Shown here piece after piece: positions 25,014 through 33,654 of a stretch of DNA of 46,766 nucleotides. The notes below the pieces were generated by a model. The model did no database searches. It saw only the letters and a program-made list of their open reading frames with translations, and had not been told where the DNA came from. How positions within the stretch are numbered: position 1 is the first letter of the stretch; every line of letters starts with the position of its first letter. The position numbers and the translations under genes are program-made. Source of the DNA: Acidimicrobiia bacterium (lineage in GTDB: Bacteria > Actinomycetota > Acidimicrobiia > Acidimicrobiales > Aldehydirespiratoraceae); the NCBI GenBank assembly GCA_030432715.1, contig JAUIML010000006.1:1-46766 (forward strand). The letters run 5' to 3'.

Positions 25014-26971
25014 CGGAGCGCCTTCGCCCGCTTCGCTGCCGAAGTGGAGGCGCCGACGATGCCCGAGGGGAACTTGATGGCGTCGATGATCAGGAACAGG
25101 CCGCTGACCGCGAACTGGTACTGGGAGGCATCGTCGTTGAGCTGATCCATGCCGACGGTGAGCAGGCCCTTCTCGGTGAGTGCGCCGGCCACCAACGCGG
25201 CCGCCGGCGCGGCGATGCCCGAAAGGTAGGTCATCGCCACGAGGACCAACGACTTCAACGAGGAGAAGCTCGAGGCCGAGACGAACCCGTTCTGGTAGGC
25301 GGTGAGGGTCCCGCCGATGCCGGCCAGGAACGCGGCCACGGCATTGGCGGAGAGCTTGACGCGAGGGGCAGAGATGCCGATCGCCTCGGCGGCTCGCTCG
25401 TTGGCCCGTACGGCCAACCACTGGCGCCCCGTCGGGCTGCGTCGGAGGTTGACCACGACATACATGGCGAAAAGGAGGGCCGCGAGCACCAGGAAGCCGA
25501 ATTCCCGACGGGGGAAGAGGCTCCCCCGTGCCGAGATCTGGAGATCGATCCCGAGCAGCCGGGGTGGGTCGACCTGTGCTCCCTCGATGCCGCCGGTCAG
25601 CCAGCTCCACTTGAAGACCAGTTCCTCGATCGCCACCGCTGCGGCCAGCGTGGCGATGGCCAGCGTCAGGCCCCGGATGCGGATCGCGGGCAACCCCGCG
25701 AGGGTGCCGAGGACGACCGCGACGATCGTGCCCAGGAGGGGTGCCCACGGGAAGCCGAGACCCCAGAGGTCACCGAACTTGACCATCGTGAAACCAGCAG
25801 TGCCGGCAAGGGCGAACGTGGCCAATGAGATCTGTCCCACGAACCCGGTCAGGACGATGACCGAGAGCGCCATGATGCTGGCGATGGCCGAGAAGATGAT
25901 TGCGAGGCGCCACTCGCTGTCGAGCTGGAACAGGCCGAGCACCGCGAGTCCGACGAAGAGCAGGGTCACCCGCAGGGTGATCTCCGGGCTCGGGGCCGCG
26001 GGAAGTCTGGCGAACTGGAGGTCGCCGCGGCCCACGGTCCGGTCGCTGCGGACGATGAGGGCGATGAGCACCAGGATGAACGGGAGTCCCTGCTGGAGGC
26101 CGATGCCCTTGAGGGAGTCCCACTCGGCCTGGGCGGCCGAGATCTCCGACATCAGCATGCCGATGGCCAGCCCGACGGCGGCGGCGACCCCGATGGAGTG
26201 GAACCGGCCGAGCAGGGCCGCGCCGAGGGCCGGAACGACGAGGAGGCTCTGCACGGGCGGGTCGAGGCTGTTGAGGATCGGCGCAGCGAGCACCATCGCC
26301 GCGCCGGCCAAAACCGTGGCGAGCACCCAGTTGAGTGCGCTGATCCGGTCGGCCGAGATGCCGAGGAGCACGGCCCCGGTCTCGTTCTCGGCGTTGGCTC
26401 TCGTGGCGAGGCCGAAGTTGGTGAACTTGCCGAGCAGGCTGATGGTGATCGCGGCCGCGATCACGCCGATCGCGAGTAGGTAGCGGTCGGCGTTGACGCT
26501 GACACTGCCGAAGGTGATGAGGTCGTTGGGGAGCGGACCCTCGAGCACGGTGCGCGAGGTGCCGGTGGTGGGGAAGCGGACCTGCATCACCCCGATGAGA
26601 TAGGTCATCAGCCCGAGCGAGGCCACGACGCGGGCGAGCGGCGGGGCGAGTCGCAGGGGCCGGAAGATCAGCCAGTAGGTGGCCAGGCCGACGATCGCGG
26701 CGACGACGAGCGCCACGGACAGCGCACTGGCGACCACGGGACGATCGAGGAGGTGGAAGCGGGCCGGGACGAACGGGATCAGGAACGGGTGCACCAGGTC
26801 GCCGGTCGAGCGGAACTCGTAGTAGACGAGCGCCAGGTAGGTACCGACCGCGGCGTGGGCGAAGTTGATGACGTTGCTCGCCCGATGGGTGACGACGATG
26901 CCGATCGCCAACGCCGCGATGACGCCCCCGACTCCCAGCCCGAGGAGCAGGTTCGAGAAGAGGGTGGTCAT
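25010..26971 (-). CDS. Branched-chain amino acid-type ABC permease, LivH-LivM fusion
   Basis: 653 residues holding two permease domains that are normally separate. The LivH-like half is about 1-310 (GVIAALAIGIVVTHRASNVINFAHAAVGTYLAL). The LivM-like half is about 345-640 (VIVLTGFVGQISLATFALAGTAGF, LRRSPTGRQWLAVRANERAAEAIGI, AFLAGIGGTLTAY). About 14-18 membrane segments are expected. Together with a binding lipoprotein and LivG/LivF ATPases it imports amino acids, short-chain amides or, frequently in actinobacteria, aromatic or other carboxylic acids. ATG 26971 lies 17 bp after the binding-protein stop codon. The missing ATPases are most likely those at 32172-33631. Confidence 0.92.
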   Translation of the reverse strand: MTTLFSNLLLGLGVGGVIAALAIGIVVTHRASNVINFAHAAVGTYLALVYYEFRSTGDLVHPFLIPFVPARFHLLDRPVVASALSVALVVAAIVGLATYWLIFRPLRLAPPLARVVASLGLMTYLIGVMQVRFPTTGTSRTVLEGPLPNDLITFGSVSVNADRYLLAIGVIAAAITISLLGKFTNFGLATRANAENETGAVLLGISADRISALNWVLATVLAGAAMVLAAPILNSLDPPVQSLLVVPALGAALLGRFHSIGVAAAVGLAIGMLMSEISAAQAEWDSLKGIGLQQGLPFILVLIALIVRSDRTVGRGDLQFARLPAAPSPEITLRVTLLFVGLAVLGLFQLDSEWRLAIIFSAIASIMALSVIVLTGFVGQISLATFALAGTAGFTMVKFGDLWGLGFPWAPLLGTIVAVVLGTLAGLPAIRIRGLTLAIATLAAAVAIEELVFKWSWLTGGIEGAQVDPPRLLGIDLQISARGSLFPRREFGFLVLAALLFAMYVVVNLRRSPTGRQWLAVRANERAAEAIGISAPRVKLSANAVAAFLAGIGGTLTAYQNGFVSASSFSSLKSLVLVAMTYLSGIAAPAAALVAGALTEKGLLTVGMDQLNDDASQYQFAVSGLFLIIDAIKFPSGIVGASTSAAKRAKALR

Positions 26972-26988
26972 CGCGGGTCGGACTCGTA

Positions 26989-28365
26989 CTACTCGGCGAA
27001 GGCGCTCTCGAAGAGCGCCACCGTGTCGATCCAGTCGGTGAGGAACGTCAGGTTCGCGTCGGCGTCGAACGTGAAGAGCGCCTGTTGCGGCGAGCACAGC
27101 GAGGGCAGCCCCGGCACCTGTTCGCCGTCACACGTGTAGGGGTGGCCCCAGAAGCTCTCGCGGTCGACCGCGCCTCGGAGGATCTCGACGATCCCCTCGC
27201 TGGTGATGTTGTCGCCCCCGAGCTCGAGCAGCACCGAGTAGAGGTTCATCATCCCCCGGAAGGCCACGGTGCCCGCGGCCTGGGCGTCACCATTGTTGTA
27301 CTCGGTCGAGGCGAGGTCGAAGATCGTGCCCTCGACGTCGTCGGGATCGGGCGGACCCTCGCCGTTGAAGACGACGCCGCTGTCGGCACCCCCCGCGGTC
27401 GCGATGATCTCGTCGGCCGCGCAGGCCCCGAACAGGTAGAGCGTGCCCTCGAACCCGAAGTCGCGGAATCCCTCCATGACGGGCACACAGGCCGTGCCGG
27501 CCGCGTTGATGATGACCGCTTCGGCGCCGAAGGTCTTCGCGTCGTTGAGCACGCTCGTGTAGTCGGCGCCGAACAACGGGAACGGGCGCAGGCGCACTTC
27601 GAGGCCGAGGTCCTCGCCGACACGCGCGCCGTACTCCTCGGCCGCCACCTGGAACGATTCGAACTCGCCATAGGCGATGAACGCCTTCTCGTAGCCCTGA
27701 TCGGACGCGTGCTTCATGAACGCGGCCATGCCGCCGGCCGTGCCGCCCGAGAACGAGAACGACGACGGGCTGCGCTGCTCCGCGAGACCGGCGGGGATAC
27801 CACCGACGATCGGGAGGCCGTTCTGTTCGAGTACCGGCAGCGCGCCCTGGATCAGCACGTCGATGCCGCCGACGAGGGCCACGACCTCCTCGAGGACGAG
27901 GTCCTGGGCACAGGCCTGCGAACTCTCCACACTGAACTCGGCGATACAGGGGTAGAGCTCGAGCGGACGACCGTCGACGCCACCGAGCTCGGCGTTGATG
28001 AAGTTGATCGCGGCGTCGGCGGCGAAGCGCAGTTCGGGATAGGACCCGGCCCCGGTGTTCTCGAGATTGATCATGCCGATCTTGACGGGCTCGAGGGTCT
28101 CGTCGGCCGCCACGGGCAGATCCGGGATCGTGCCGAGGAACCACTCCTCGCCGGCGAGACGCTCGACGATCGAGGTGCCGTCGCCCTGGGGCTCGTCGTC
28201 TTCGCCGTCGTCGACCGGTGGGTCCTCGCCGTCGTCGGCGACGGTGGTGTCGGTGGCCGCCGTCGTCGTGGTCGCGTCGGTGTCGACCGGCTCTTCGGCT
28301 TCGCTGCACGCAGCCACCAGCAGTGCGAACACTCCGAGAACGAGCAGTAGGTGCCGTCGCATCAT
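26989..28365 (-). CDS. ABC transporter substrate-binding lipoprotein (LivK-like, peripla_BP_6)
   Basis: 458 residues. The lipoprotein signal ends in LLVAAC (Cys20), followed by an acidic, Thr-rich linker (about 28-62) with TTTT and repeated D/E. The type I periplasmic binding fold begins near residue 90 (VKIGMINLENTGAGSYPELRFAADAAINFINAE). It has the usual CAQDLVLEEVVALVGGID, GIPAGLAEQ and FGADYTSVLNDAKTFGAEAVIINAAGTAC blocks. Two adjacent ATG codons (28365, 28362) follow GGAGGGG; 28365 is given. It is the first gene of the operon and supplies the substrate to the LivHM fusion. The ligand is unknown. Confidence 0.93.
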   Translation of the reverse strand: MMRRHLLLVLGVFALLVAACSEAEEPVDTDATTTTAATDTTVADDGEDPPVDDGEDDEPQGDGTSIVERLAGEEWFLGTIPDLPVAADETLEPVKIGMINLENTGAGSYPELRFAADAAINFINAELGGVDGRPLELYPCIAEFSVESSQACAQDLVLEEVVALVGGIDVLIQGALPVLEQNGLPIVGGIPAGLAEQRSPSSFSFSGGTAGGMAAFMKHASDQGYEKAFIAYGEFESFQVAAEEYGARVGEDLGLEVRLRPFPLFGADYTSVLNDAKTFGAEAVIINAAGTACVPVMEGFRDFGFEGTLYLFGACAADEIIATAGGADSGVVFNGEGPPDPDDVEGTIFDLASTEYNNGDAQAAGTVAFRGMMNLYSVLLELGGDNITSEGIVEILRGAVDRESFWGHPYTCDGEQVPGLPSLCSPQQALFTFDADANLTFLTDWIDTVALFESAFAE

Positions 28366-28409
28366 GGGTCCCCTCCAGGATCGGTCGTGCGACAATAGCG
28401 CCGATCGAC

Positions 28410-28438
28410 TTAACAGTGTTAACCAACCGCGATATGTT
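28410..28438. promoter_or_regulatory. Divergent promoter with palindromic operator
   Basis: TTAACAGTGTTAA (28410-28422) is a 13-bp palindrome (arms TTAAC/GTTAA). On the plus strand its left half is a -35 (TTAACA, 28410-28415), followed by a 17-bp spacer and TATGTT (28433-28438), which ends 28 bp before the carotenoid-oxygenase ATG. On the minus strand the same palindrome offers TTAACA with TATTGT 19 bp further on, towards the binding-protein gene. A protein bound here would block both directions; the operon's own TetR protein is the natural candidate. Confidence 0.65.
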
Positions 28439-28466
28439 CGGATTCGAGCACACGAGGGGAACACGC

Positions 28467-29810
28467 ATGACGACCACCGAAGCCGGCACGGCCACCGAAG
28501 GCGCCCGGGAGGTGCCGTGGCACCTGCAGGGAAACTTCGCACCCGTCGAACACGAACTCGACGTGGCCGACCTCCAGGTCGAGGGGGAGATCCCGGTCGA
28601 GATCGACGGCCAGTACATGCGCAACGGCTTCAACCCGGTCACCGGGTGGAGCGACCACTGGTTCTTCGGCAACGGCATGGTCCACGCGGTGGATCTGCGC
28701 GATGGCCGCGCGTCCTACCGGAACCGCTACGTGCAGACTCCCGCCCTCGAGCAGGGCGGAGCGATGTCGATGAGCCCGGCCGACTCGCCGGCGAACACCA
28801 ACGTGGTCCGCCACGCCGGCCGCATCTTCGTGCTCGAGGAGGCCCACGGCGCCTACGAGATCGATCACGGTCTGCACACCCTCGGCATGGAGGACTGGGA
28901 CGGTGGTGTCGTCGGCGCGTTCACCGCCCACCCCAAACTCTGCCCGACCACCGGTGAGATGTTGGCCTTCGGCTACAACGTCGTCGGTCCCGAGTTCCTG
29001 CGCTACTACCGCTTCGACCCATCTGGCGCCCTGGTGCAGTCCGAGCCGATCACCCTGCCCCGCGGCGTGATGATGCACGACTTCAACATCACCGCCAACC
29101 ACGTGATCTGGATGGACCTTCCGGTCTGTTTCGACCTCGACCTCGCGGTCAAGGGCGAGGCCCCGTTCGGGTGGACACCCGACAACGGCGCGCGCCTCGG
29201 GGTGATGCCCCGTACCGGCAGCGATGCCGACGTGCGCTGGTTCGAGATCGAACCCGGCTACGTGTTCCACCCGGTCAACTCCCATGAGGAGGGCGACACG
29301 ATCGTGCTCACCGTGTGTCGTGCCGAGCACGCCATGGCCGGTGGGTTCGACGACATCTCGGCCAAGGCCACCCTGTGGCGGTGGACTGTCGACCTCGCCG
29401 CCGGCACCGTCACCGAGACCCAGTTGGACGATCGCAAGAGCGACTTCGCCCGTGTCAACGACGCCCTCGTCGGCCTGCCGACCAACATCGGCTACACGAT
29501 GCAGCTCGGTACGACCCCCGACAATCCGAGCATGGGCAATGAGGTCTACAAGTACGACCTCACCACCGGTCAGCCCGAGGTGCACCAGATGGGCAGCGTG
29601 TGCGGCGGTGAACCCGTCTTCATCCCCCGGCCCGGCGGCACCGCCGACGACGATGGCTGGATCGTGCTGTTCGGCTACGACACCGCAGAGGATCGCAGCG
29701 AGTTGCGGATCATCGATGCCCGGGACTTCACCGGTGCGCCCGTCGCTCGGGTGTTCACGCCCCAGCGGGTGCCCTACGGCGCCCACGGCAACTGGATGCC
29801 CCGCGGCTGA
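28467..29810 (+). CDS. Carotenoid oxygenase-family protein (CCD/lignostilbene dioxygenase-like)
   Basis: 447 residues, a seven-bladed propeller non-haem iron enzyme. The four iron-binding His residues are H155 (TAHPKLCP), H204 (MMHDFNIT), H268 (VFHPVNSHEEGD) and H440 (YGAHGNW). YMRNGFNPV and HWFFGNGMVHAV near the N-terminus are family blocks. Such enzymes cleave a C=C bond in carotenoids, apocarotenoids or stilbene-type aromatics to give aldehydes. The frame is open upstream, but ATG 28467, behind GAGGGGA and the divergent promoter, is the right start. The stop and the next start share one base (TGATG), coupling it to an acyl-CoA ligase. Confidence 0.93.
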   Translation: MTTTEAGTATEGAREVPWHLQGNFAPVEHELDVADLQVEGEIPVEIDGQYMRNGFNPVTGWSDHWFFGNGMVHAVDLRDGRASYRNRYVQTPALEQGGAMSMSPADSPANTNVVRHAGRIFVLEEAHGAYEIDHGLHTLGMEDWDGGVVGAFTAHPKLCPTTGEMLAFGYNVVGPEFLRYYRFDPSGALVQSEPITLPRGVMMHDFNITANHVIWMDLPVCFDLDLAVKGEAPFGWTPDNGARLGVMPRTGSDADVRWFEIEPGYVFHPVNSHEEGDTIVLTVCRAEHAMAGGFDDISAKATLWRWTVDLAAGTVTETQLDDRKSDFARVNDALVGLPTNIGYTMQLGTTPDNPSMGNEVYKYDLTTGQPEVHQMGSVCGGEPVFIPRPGGTADDDGWIVLFGYDTAEDRSELRIIDARDFTGAPVARVFTPQRVPYGAHGNWMPRG

Positions 29811-31357
29811 TGGCGATCTTGCTCGACACCCACGCGGCCGAACGGCCGGATCAGGCCGCGCTCATCGACGAGAACGGCGAGACCACCTGGTCGGAGCTCG
29901 CCCACCGGGTGACGCGCCTCTCGCGCGCCTTCGCCGACCGGGGGATCGGCTCCGGCGACACCATCGCGGTGATGATGGGCAACCGCCGCGAACTCTTCGA
30001 GATCCTGCTGGCCGCAGCCCACACGGGCTTCACCGTGGTCCCCGTCAACTGGCACTGGGTGGCCGACGAGTTGGCCTACGTGATCGACGACTCCGGTGCC
30101 CGCGGCCTGATCGTCGGTGAACGCTTCGTCGATGTGGGCCTGGCCGCACTCGCCGACCCGCGCGCCGCGCGCGTCGAGTTCTCCGCCGTCGCCGGCCACG
30201 GTGATCTCGACCCCTACGAAGACTTGCTGGCCTCAGGTGACGACGCCCCGTTGGGCGACCAGTTCCTGGGTGGCCCGATGTTCTACACCTCCGGCACCAC
30301 CGGCCGTCCCAAGGGGGTGCGGGGCATGCTGTCGGGCGGTCAGGGCATTCCCAGCGAGATCTTCGCGCTCATCTCGTCGAGCATGGCCGACTACGTCCCC
30401 GCCGACGGCACGACGCTGCTGGCCGGGCCGGCCTATCACTCGGCCCAGTGGGCCTTCAGCTTCATGCCGCTCGTCAACGGATCGTCGATCGTGATGCGTC
30501 ACAAGTTCGACGCGGCCGAGACGTTGCGTCTCATCGACGACCACTCGGTGACCAACACCCATCTGGTGCCCACCCAGTTCAAGCGCATCCTCGACCTTCC
30601 CGACGACGTCAGGGCGTCGTTCGACGGGTCGTCGTTGCAGGCCCTCTGGCACGGTGCGGCGCCGTGCCCGCCGCCCTGGAAGCGGGCGATGATCGAGTGG
30701 CTCGGCCCGGTCGTCCACGAGTACTACGGCTCGACCGAGGGTGCGTTCATCTCCCGCATCACCGCCGAGGAATGGCTCGAGCGGGGTGGGAGCGTCGGCA
30801 AGCCGCTCGAGGTCATGGAGGTGTTCGTCGTCGACGACGACGGCAACCACCTCGGCCCCGATCAGACGGGCACGCTCTACTTCAAGAACGCGATGGGCAG
30901 CGACTTCGAGTACCACAACGATCCCGACAAGACGGCGGCGGCCCACCTCGAACCCGGGGTGTTCACGACCGGCGACGTGGGCCACCTCGACGCCGACGGC
31001 TATCTCTGGCTCTCCGATCGCAAGATCGACATGATCATCTCCGGTGGCGTCAACATCTATCCGGCCGAGATCGAGGCCGTCCTGGCCGAACATCCTTGCG
31101 TGGTCGACGTCGCCGTGATCGGCGTGCCCAACGAGGAGTTCGGCGAAGAGGTGAAGGCCGTCGTCGAGCTGTCCGACGGGGCCGATCCCGACGCCGTGGG
31201 CGCCGAGCTCATCGCCGCCGCACGCGAGCGGTTGGCCGGCTACAAGTGTCCGCGGTCGGTCGACGTCGTGGCCGAGATGCCGCGCACGGGCACCGGCAAG
31301 ATCCTCAAGCGCGACCTCCGCGAGCCGTACTGGGCCGACACCGGCCGCGCCATCTGA
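29810..31357 (+). CDS. AMP-dependent acyl-CoA synthetase/ligase
   Basis: 515-residue ANL-superfamily enzyme that activates a carboxylic acid with ATP and joins it to CoA. The P-loop-like motif YTSGTTGRPKG lies near 158-168, the A5-type block EYYGSTEG follows, and TTGDVGHLDADGYLWLSDRKIDMIISGGVNIYPAEIE forms the hinge and C-domain region. The adenylation Lys is about K497 (TGTGKILKR). Given the preceding oxygenase, the likely substrate is the acid formed from its cleavage product (inference). The gene is translationally coupled to the oxygenase (TGATG) and ends at a terminator hairpin shared with the convergent DUF2752 gene. Confidence 0.93.
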   Translation: MAILLDTHAAERPDQAALIDENGETTWSELAHRVTRLSRAFADRGIGSGDTIAVMMGNRRELFEILLAAAHTGFTVVPVNWHWVADELAYVIDDSGARGLIVGERFVDVGLAALADPRAARVEFSAVAGHGDLDPYEDLLASGDDAPLGDQFLGGPMFYTSGTTGRPKGVRGMLSGGQGIPSEIFALISSSMADYVPADGTTLLAGPAYHSAQWAFSFMPLVNGSSIVMRHKFDAAETLRLIDDHSVTNTHLVPTQFKRILDLPDDVRASFDGSSLQALWHGAAPCPPPWKRAMIEWLGPVVHEYYGSTEGAFISRITAEEWLERGGSVGKPLEVMEVFVVDDDGNHLGPDQTGTLYFKNAMGSDFEYHNDPDKTAAAHLEPGVFTTGDVGHLDADGYLWLSDRKIDMIISGGVNIYPAEIEAVLAEHPCVVDVAVIGVPNEEFGEEVKAVVELSDGADPDAVGAELIAAARERLAGYKCPRSVDVVAEMPRTGTGKILKRDLREPYWADTGRAI

Positions 31358-31358
31358 T

Positions 31359-31376
31359 CCGGCTCAGAAGAGCCGG
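31359..31376. terminator. Terminator hairpin shared by convergent genes
   Basis: CCGGCTC-AGAA-GAGCCGG, a perfect 7-bp stem with a 4-base loop, begins 2 bp after the ligase stop codon (31357) and spans the stop codon of the convergent DUF2752 gene (31364-31366). The symmetry allows it to act in both directions. Confidence 0.6.
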
Positions 31377-31783
31377 CCGCCGGGGATCGAATCGCCGGCC
31401 AAGCGGATGATCCAGATGCCGACCAGCAACACACAGTTGGCGACGAGCAACGGCACCGCGCCGCGCCGGAGTCGATCGAGCCGGGTCGCGGGCTTCATCA
31501 GCGCCGCCGCCGAGCCGACGAGCACGAGTTGGACGGCCGCGAGCACGATCCACGGGTGATGGGCCCAGCTCCCGGCCAGGTCGCCGCGCAGCAGCCGGTG
31601 GGCGCCTCTGGTGGCCCCACACCCGGGGCAGTAGCCGCCGGTGCAGCGGCGGAACGGGCACAGCACGATTCCGTCGTCGGCCCCGGCGCTCATCACGAGC
31701 GCGCCGAGCGCAGTCGCGCCGGCCGCGAGCGCGGCGCGGTCGGTCGATCCGGACGCGACCCGTGAGATCAGTGAGGCGGTCAC
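31364..31783 (-). CDS. DUF2752-domain membrane protein
   Basis: 139 residues. The diagnostic cysteine pattern LCPFRRCTGGYCPGCGATRGAHRLLRGD (C42, C47, C52, C55 and the CPGCGxTR core) marks DUF2752. It sits between hydrophobic helices at about 15-35, 75-95 and 110-130. The family is of unknown function, and the paired Cys residues could bind a metal or form disulfides. The start is GTG 31783 within a GTGA overlap with the DUF2510 gene. It is the last gene of the long minus-strand operon that begins at 36947. Confidence 0.87.
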   Translation of the reverse strand: MTASLISRVASGSTDRAALAAGATALGALVMSAGADDGIVLCPFRRCTGGYCPGCGATRGAHRLLRGDLAGSWAHHPWIVLAAVQLVLVGSAAALMKPATRLDRLRRGAVPLLVANCVLLVGIWIIRLAGDSIPGGRLF

Positions 31784-32172
31784 GCGGCGCTCGCGAGGAT
31801 GCCGAAGAACAGGATGAGGGCGAGGACGCCGACCGCCAGGATGATCGTGCCGATCAGACCGATGATCCACGCGGCCTGCGCCATGCCGCGGGCATTGGCG
31901 TCGCCCTGGCCGCCGTCGATGCGTTGGAGTTCGTTGCGGCCCATCACCATGCCGACCGGGGCGAACACCCCGCAGAAGATGATGCCGATGATCGAGAAGG
32001 CGAGGGCCATGCCGGCGTTCGTCTTGTCGCCCGCGGCCGGCGGGTAGGGCGCGGGTGGAGGTGCGGTCCGGGCCTGGCGATGCTCGGTCCACACGGCGCC
32101 GTCCCAGTACCGGATCTGGCCCGGCTGGTCGGGGTCGGGATACCAGCCCGCCGGAATGCCGCCGTCAGCCAT
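31780..32172 (-). CDS. DUF2510/DUF4190 membrane protein
   Basis: 130 residues. The N-terminal DUF2510 repeat is clear (AGWYPDPDQPGQIRYWDGAVWTEH, about residues 8-31). A Pro-rich linker and two membrane segments (about 54-76 and 95-125) follow, with the GMVMGRNELQRI loop typical of DUF4190. The domain pair is common in actinobacteria and has no established role. ATG 32172 shares one base with the stop codon of livF upstream, and the stop overlaps DUF2752 by GTGA. Its place behind transporter ATPases may be accidental. Confidence 0.87.
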   Translation of the reverse strand: MADGGIPAGWYPDPDQPGQIRYWDGAVWTEHRQARTAPPPAPYPPAAGDKTNAGMALAFSIIGIIFCGVFAPVGMVMGRNELQRIDGGQGDANARGMAQAAWIIGLIGTIILAVGVLALILFFGILASAA

Positions 32173-32879
32173 CAGCCGAGATAGCTCGCTTCCACCTGGC
32201 TGGGGTCGGCCCGCAGGTCGGCCGCGGCGCCGTCGAGCACGACGTGACCGTTGGCCATGACCACCGCCCGGTCAGCCAGCTCGAGGGCGAGATGGATGTG
32301 TTGTTCGACGACGATCACCGCGGCACCGAACTCGTCGGCGACCCGGCGCACCACCGGCAGCATCTCCTCGACGATGACCGGCGCGAGTCCGAGACTCATC
32401 TCGTCGACGAGGAGCAGTTCGGGTTCGGTCACGATCGCCCGGGCGACGGCCAGCATCTGTTGTTCTCCGCCCGACAGCAGCCCGGCCTTGCGGTTCATGA
32501 GGGCACCGAGCGCAGGGAAGACGTCGACCGCCCGGTCGTAGGCGGCGGCCCGCGCTCGGCGTTTCAGTCCCGGCGCGAGGCGCAGGTTCTCCTTCACCGT
32601 GAGCCCGGGGAACAGGGAGCGATCCTCGGCTACGTGGGCCACTCCGCGACGGGTGACCCGGTGGGGCCGACGGCTGTCGGTCTCGCTGCCGAGGACCTCG
32701 AGGCGACCGCCGATGGTGGGGAGGAGACCCGAGATCGTTCGCAGGGTCGTGGTCTTGCCAGCGCCGTTCGGGCCCAGCAGGGCGACGACCTCGCCGGCGA
32801 CGACCTCGAGATCGAGCCCGCGTACAACGGGCACGCCGTCGTAGCCCGCATCGAGGCCCTGTAGACGGAGGACGGTCAC
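32172..32879 (-). CDS. livF: Branched-chain-type ABC transporter ATP-binding protein LivF
   Basis: 235-residue ABC ATPase. It has Walker A GPNGAGKTTT (about 38-47), the signature LSGGEQQML, Walker B LLLVDEMSLGLAP and the H-loop VEQHIHLAL, which together match LivF rather than LivG. It powers import with LivG and a LivHM permease. GTG 32879 is within a GTGA overlap with livG. No permease gene is adjacent. The nearest permease without ATPases is the LivHM fusion at 25010-26971, and the two loci flank the carotenoid-oxygenase/ligase pair, so I infer they form one transporter. Confidence 0.92.
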   Translation of the reverse strand: MTVLRLQGLDAGYDGVPVVRGLDLEVVAGEVVALLGPNGAGKTTTLRTISGLLPTIGGRLEVLGSETDSRRPHRVTRRGVAHVAEDRSLFPGLTVKENLRLAPGLKRRARAAAYDRAVDVFPALGALMNRKAGLLSGGEQQMLAVARAIVTEPELLLVDEMSLGLAPVIVEEMLPVVRRVADEFGAAVIVVEQHIHLALELADRAVVMANGHVVLDGAAADLRADPSQVEASYLG

Positions 32880-33631
32880 GTCGTCGACGCCGCTCGGCCG
32901 AGATAGGCGGCGACGACTGCGGGGTCGGTGCGGATCTCTTCGGGAGTCCCGCTCGCGATCACGGCGCCGAAGTCGAGCACATGGATGCGGTCACACACGT
33001 CGAGCACGAGCCCCATGTCGTGGTCGATCAGGAAGACGGTGACCCCGGTGGCGGCGATGGCTCGGAGCCGGTCACCGAGGACGACGCTCTCCGCGGAGTC
33101 GAGACCGGCCGCGGGCTCGTCGAGCAACAGGACGTCGGGCGATGCCGCCAGGGCCCGGGCCACACCGACCAGCCGGCGACGGCCGTGGCTCAGGTCGGCC
33201 GGGTGGCGGTCGCGGTCGGCCACGAGATCCAGGAGTTCGAGGGCGGCCTCGACCTCCGGGGTGGGCGCGGAGTGGCGGTGGGGCACGAGCGCGTCGACGA
33301 CGAAACGCCACCAGGGCGTCTTCTCCGCAGCCGCGGCGAGGTTGTCCTCGACGGACAGGTCCTCGAAGAGTTCGAGCGTCTGGAAGGTGCGAACGAGGCC
33401 GAGGTTGGCTCGCTCGTGGGCGCTCAGGCCCGAGAGGTCACGATCGCCGAGATGAACCGAGCCGGAGGACGGCACCATGCCGGTCACGGCGTCGATGAAC
33501 GTCGTCTTCCCCGCCCCGTTGGGCCCGATGAGACCGGTGATACCACCCTTGTCGATCGTCAGGTCGACGCCGGCGAGGGCCTGGACACCGCCGAAGGAGA
33601 CGGAGAGGGAATCGGTTCGGAGGATGGACAT
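32876..33631 (-). CDS. livG: Branched-chain-type ABC transporter ATP-binding protein LivG
   Basis: 251 residues. Walker A GPNGAGKTTFIDAVTG, LSHGRRRLVGVARALA as the signature segment, Walker B VLLLDEPAAGL and the LivG-type insertion NLGLVRTFQTLELFEDLSVEDNL identify it. The signature reads LSHGR rather than the canonical LSGGQ, within what LivG proteins tolerate. ATG 33631 (MSILRTDSLSVSFGG) is preferred. An in-frame GTG at 33670 would overlap the SDR gene by 16 bp. The 23-bp gap to the SDR stop codon is the only gap of more than a few bases in the operon, so an internal promoter here is possible but not visible. Confidence 0.92.
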   Translation of the reverse strand: MSILRTDSLSVSFGGVQALAGVDLTIDKGGITGLIGPNGAGKTTFIDAVTGMVPSSGSVHLGDRDLSGLSAHERANLGLVRTFQTLELFEDLSVEDNLAAAAEKTPWWRFVVDALVPHRHSAPTPEVEAALELLDLVADRDRHPADLSHGRRRLVGVARALAASPDVLLLDEPAAGLDSAESVVLGDRLRAIAATGVTVFLIDHDMGLVLDVCDRIHVLDFGAVIASGTPEEIRTDPAVVAAYLGRAASTT

Positions 33632-33654
33632 GGCAGCGTCACGGTACGACAGGG

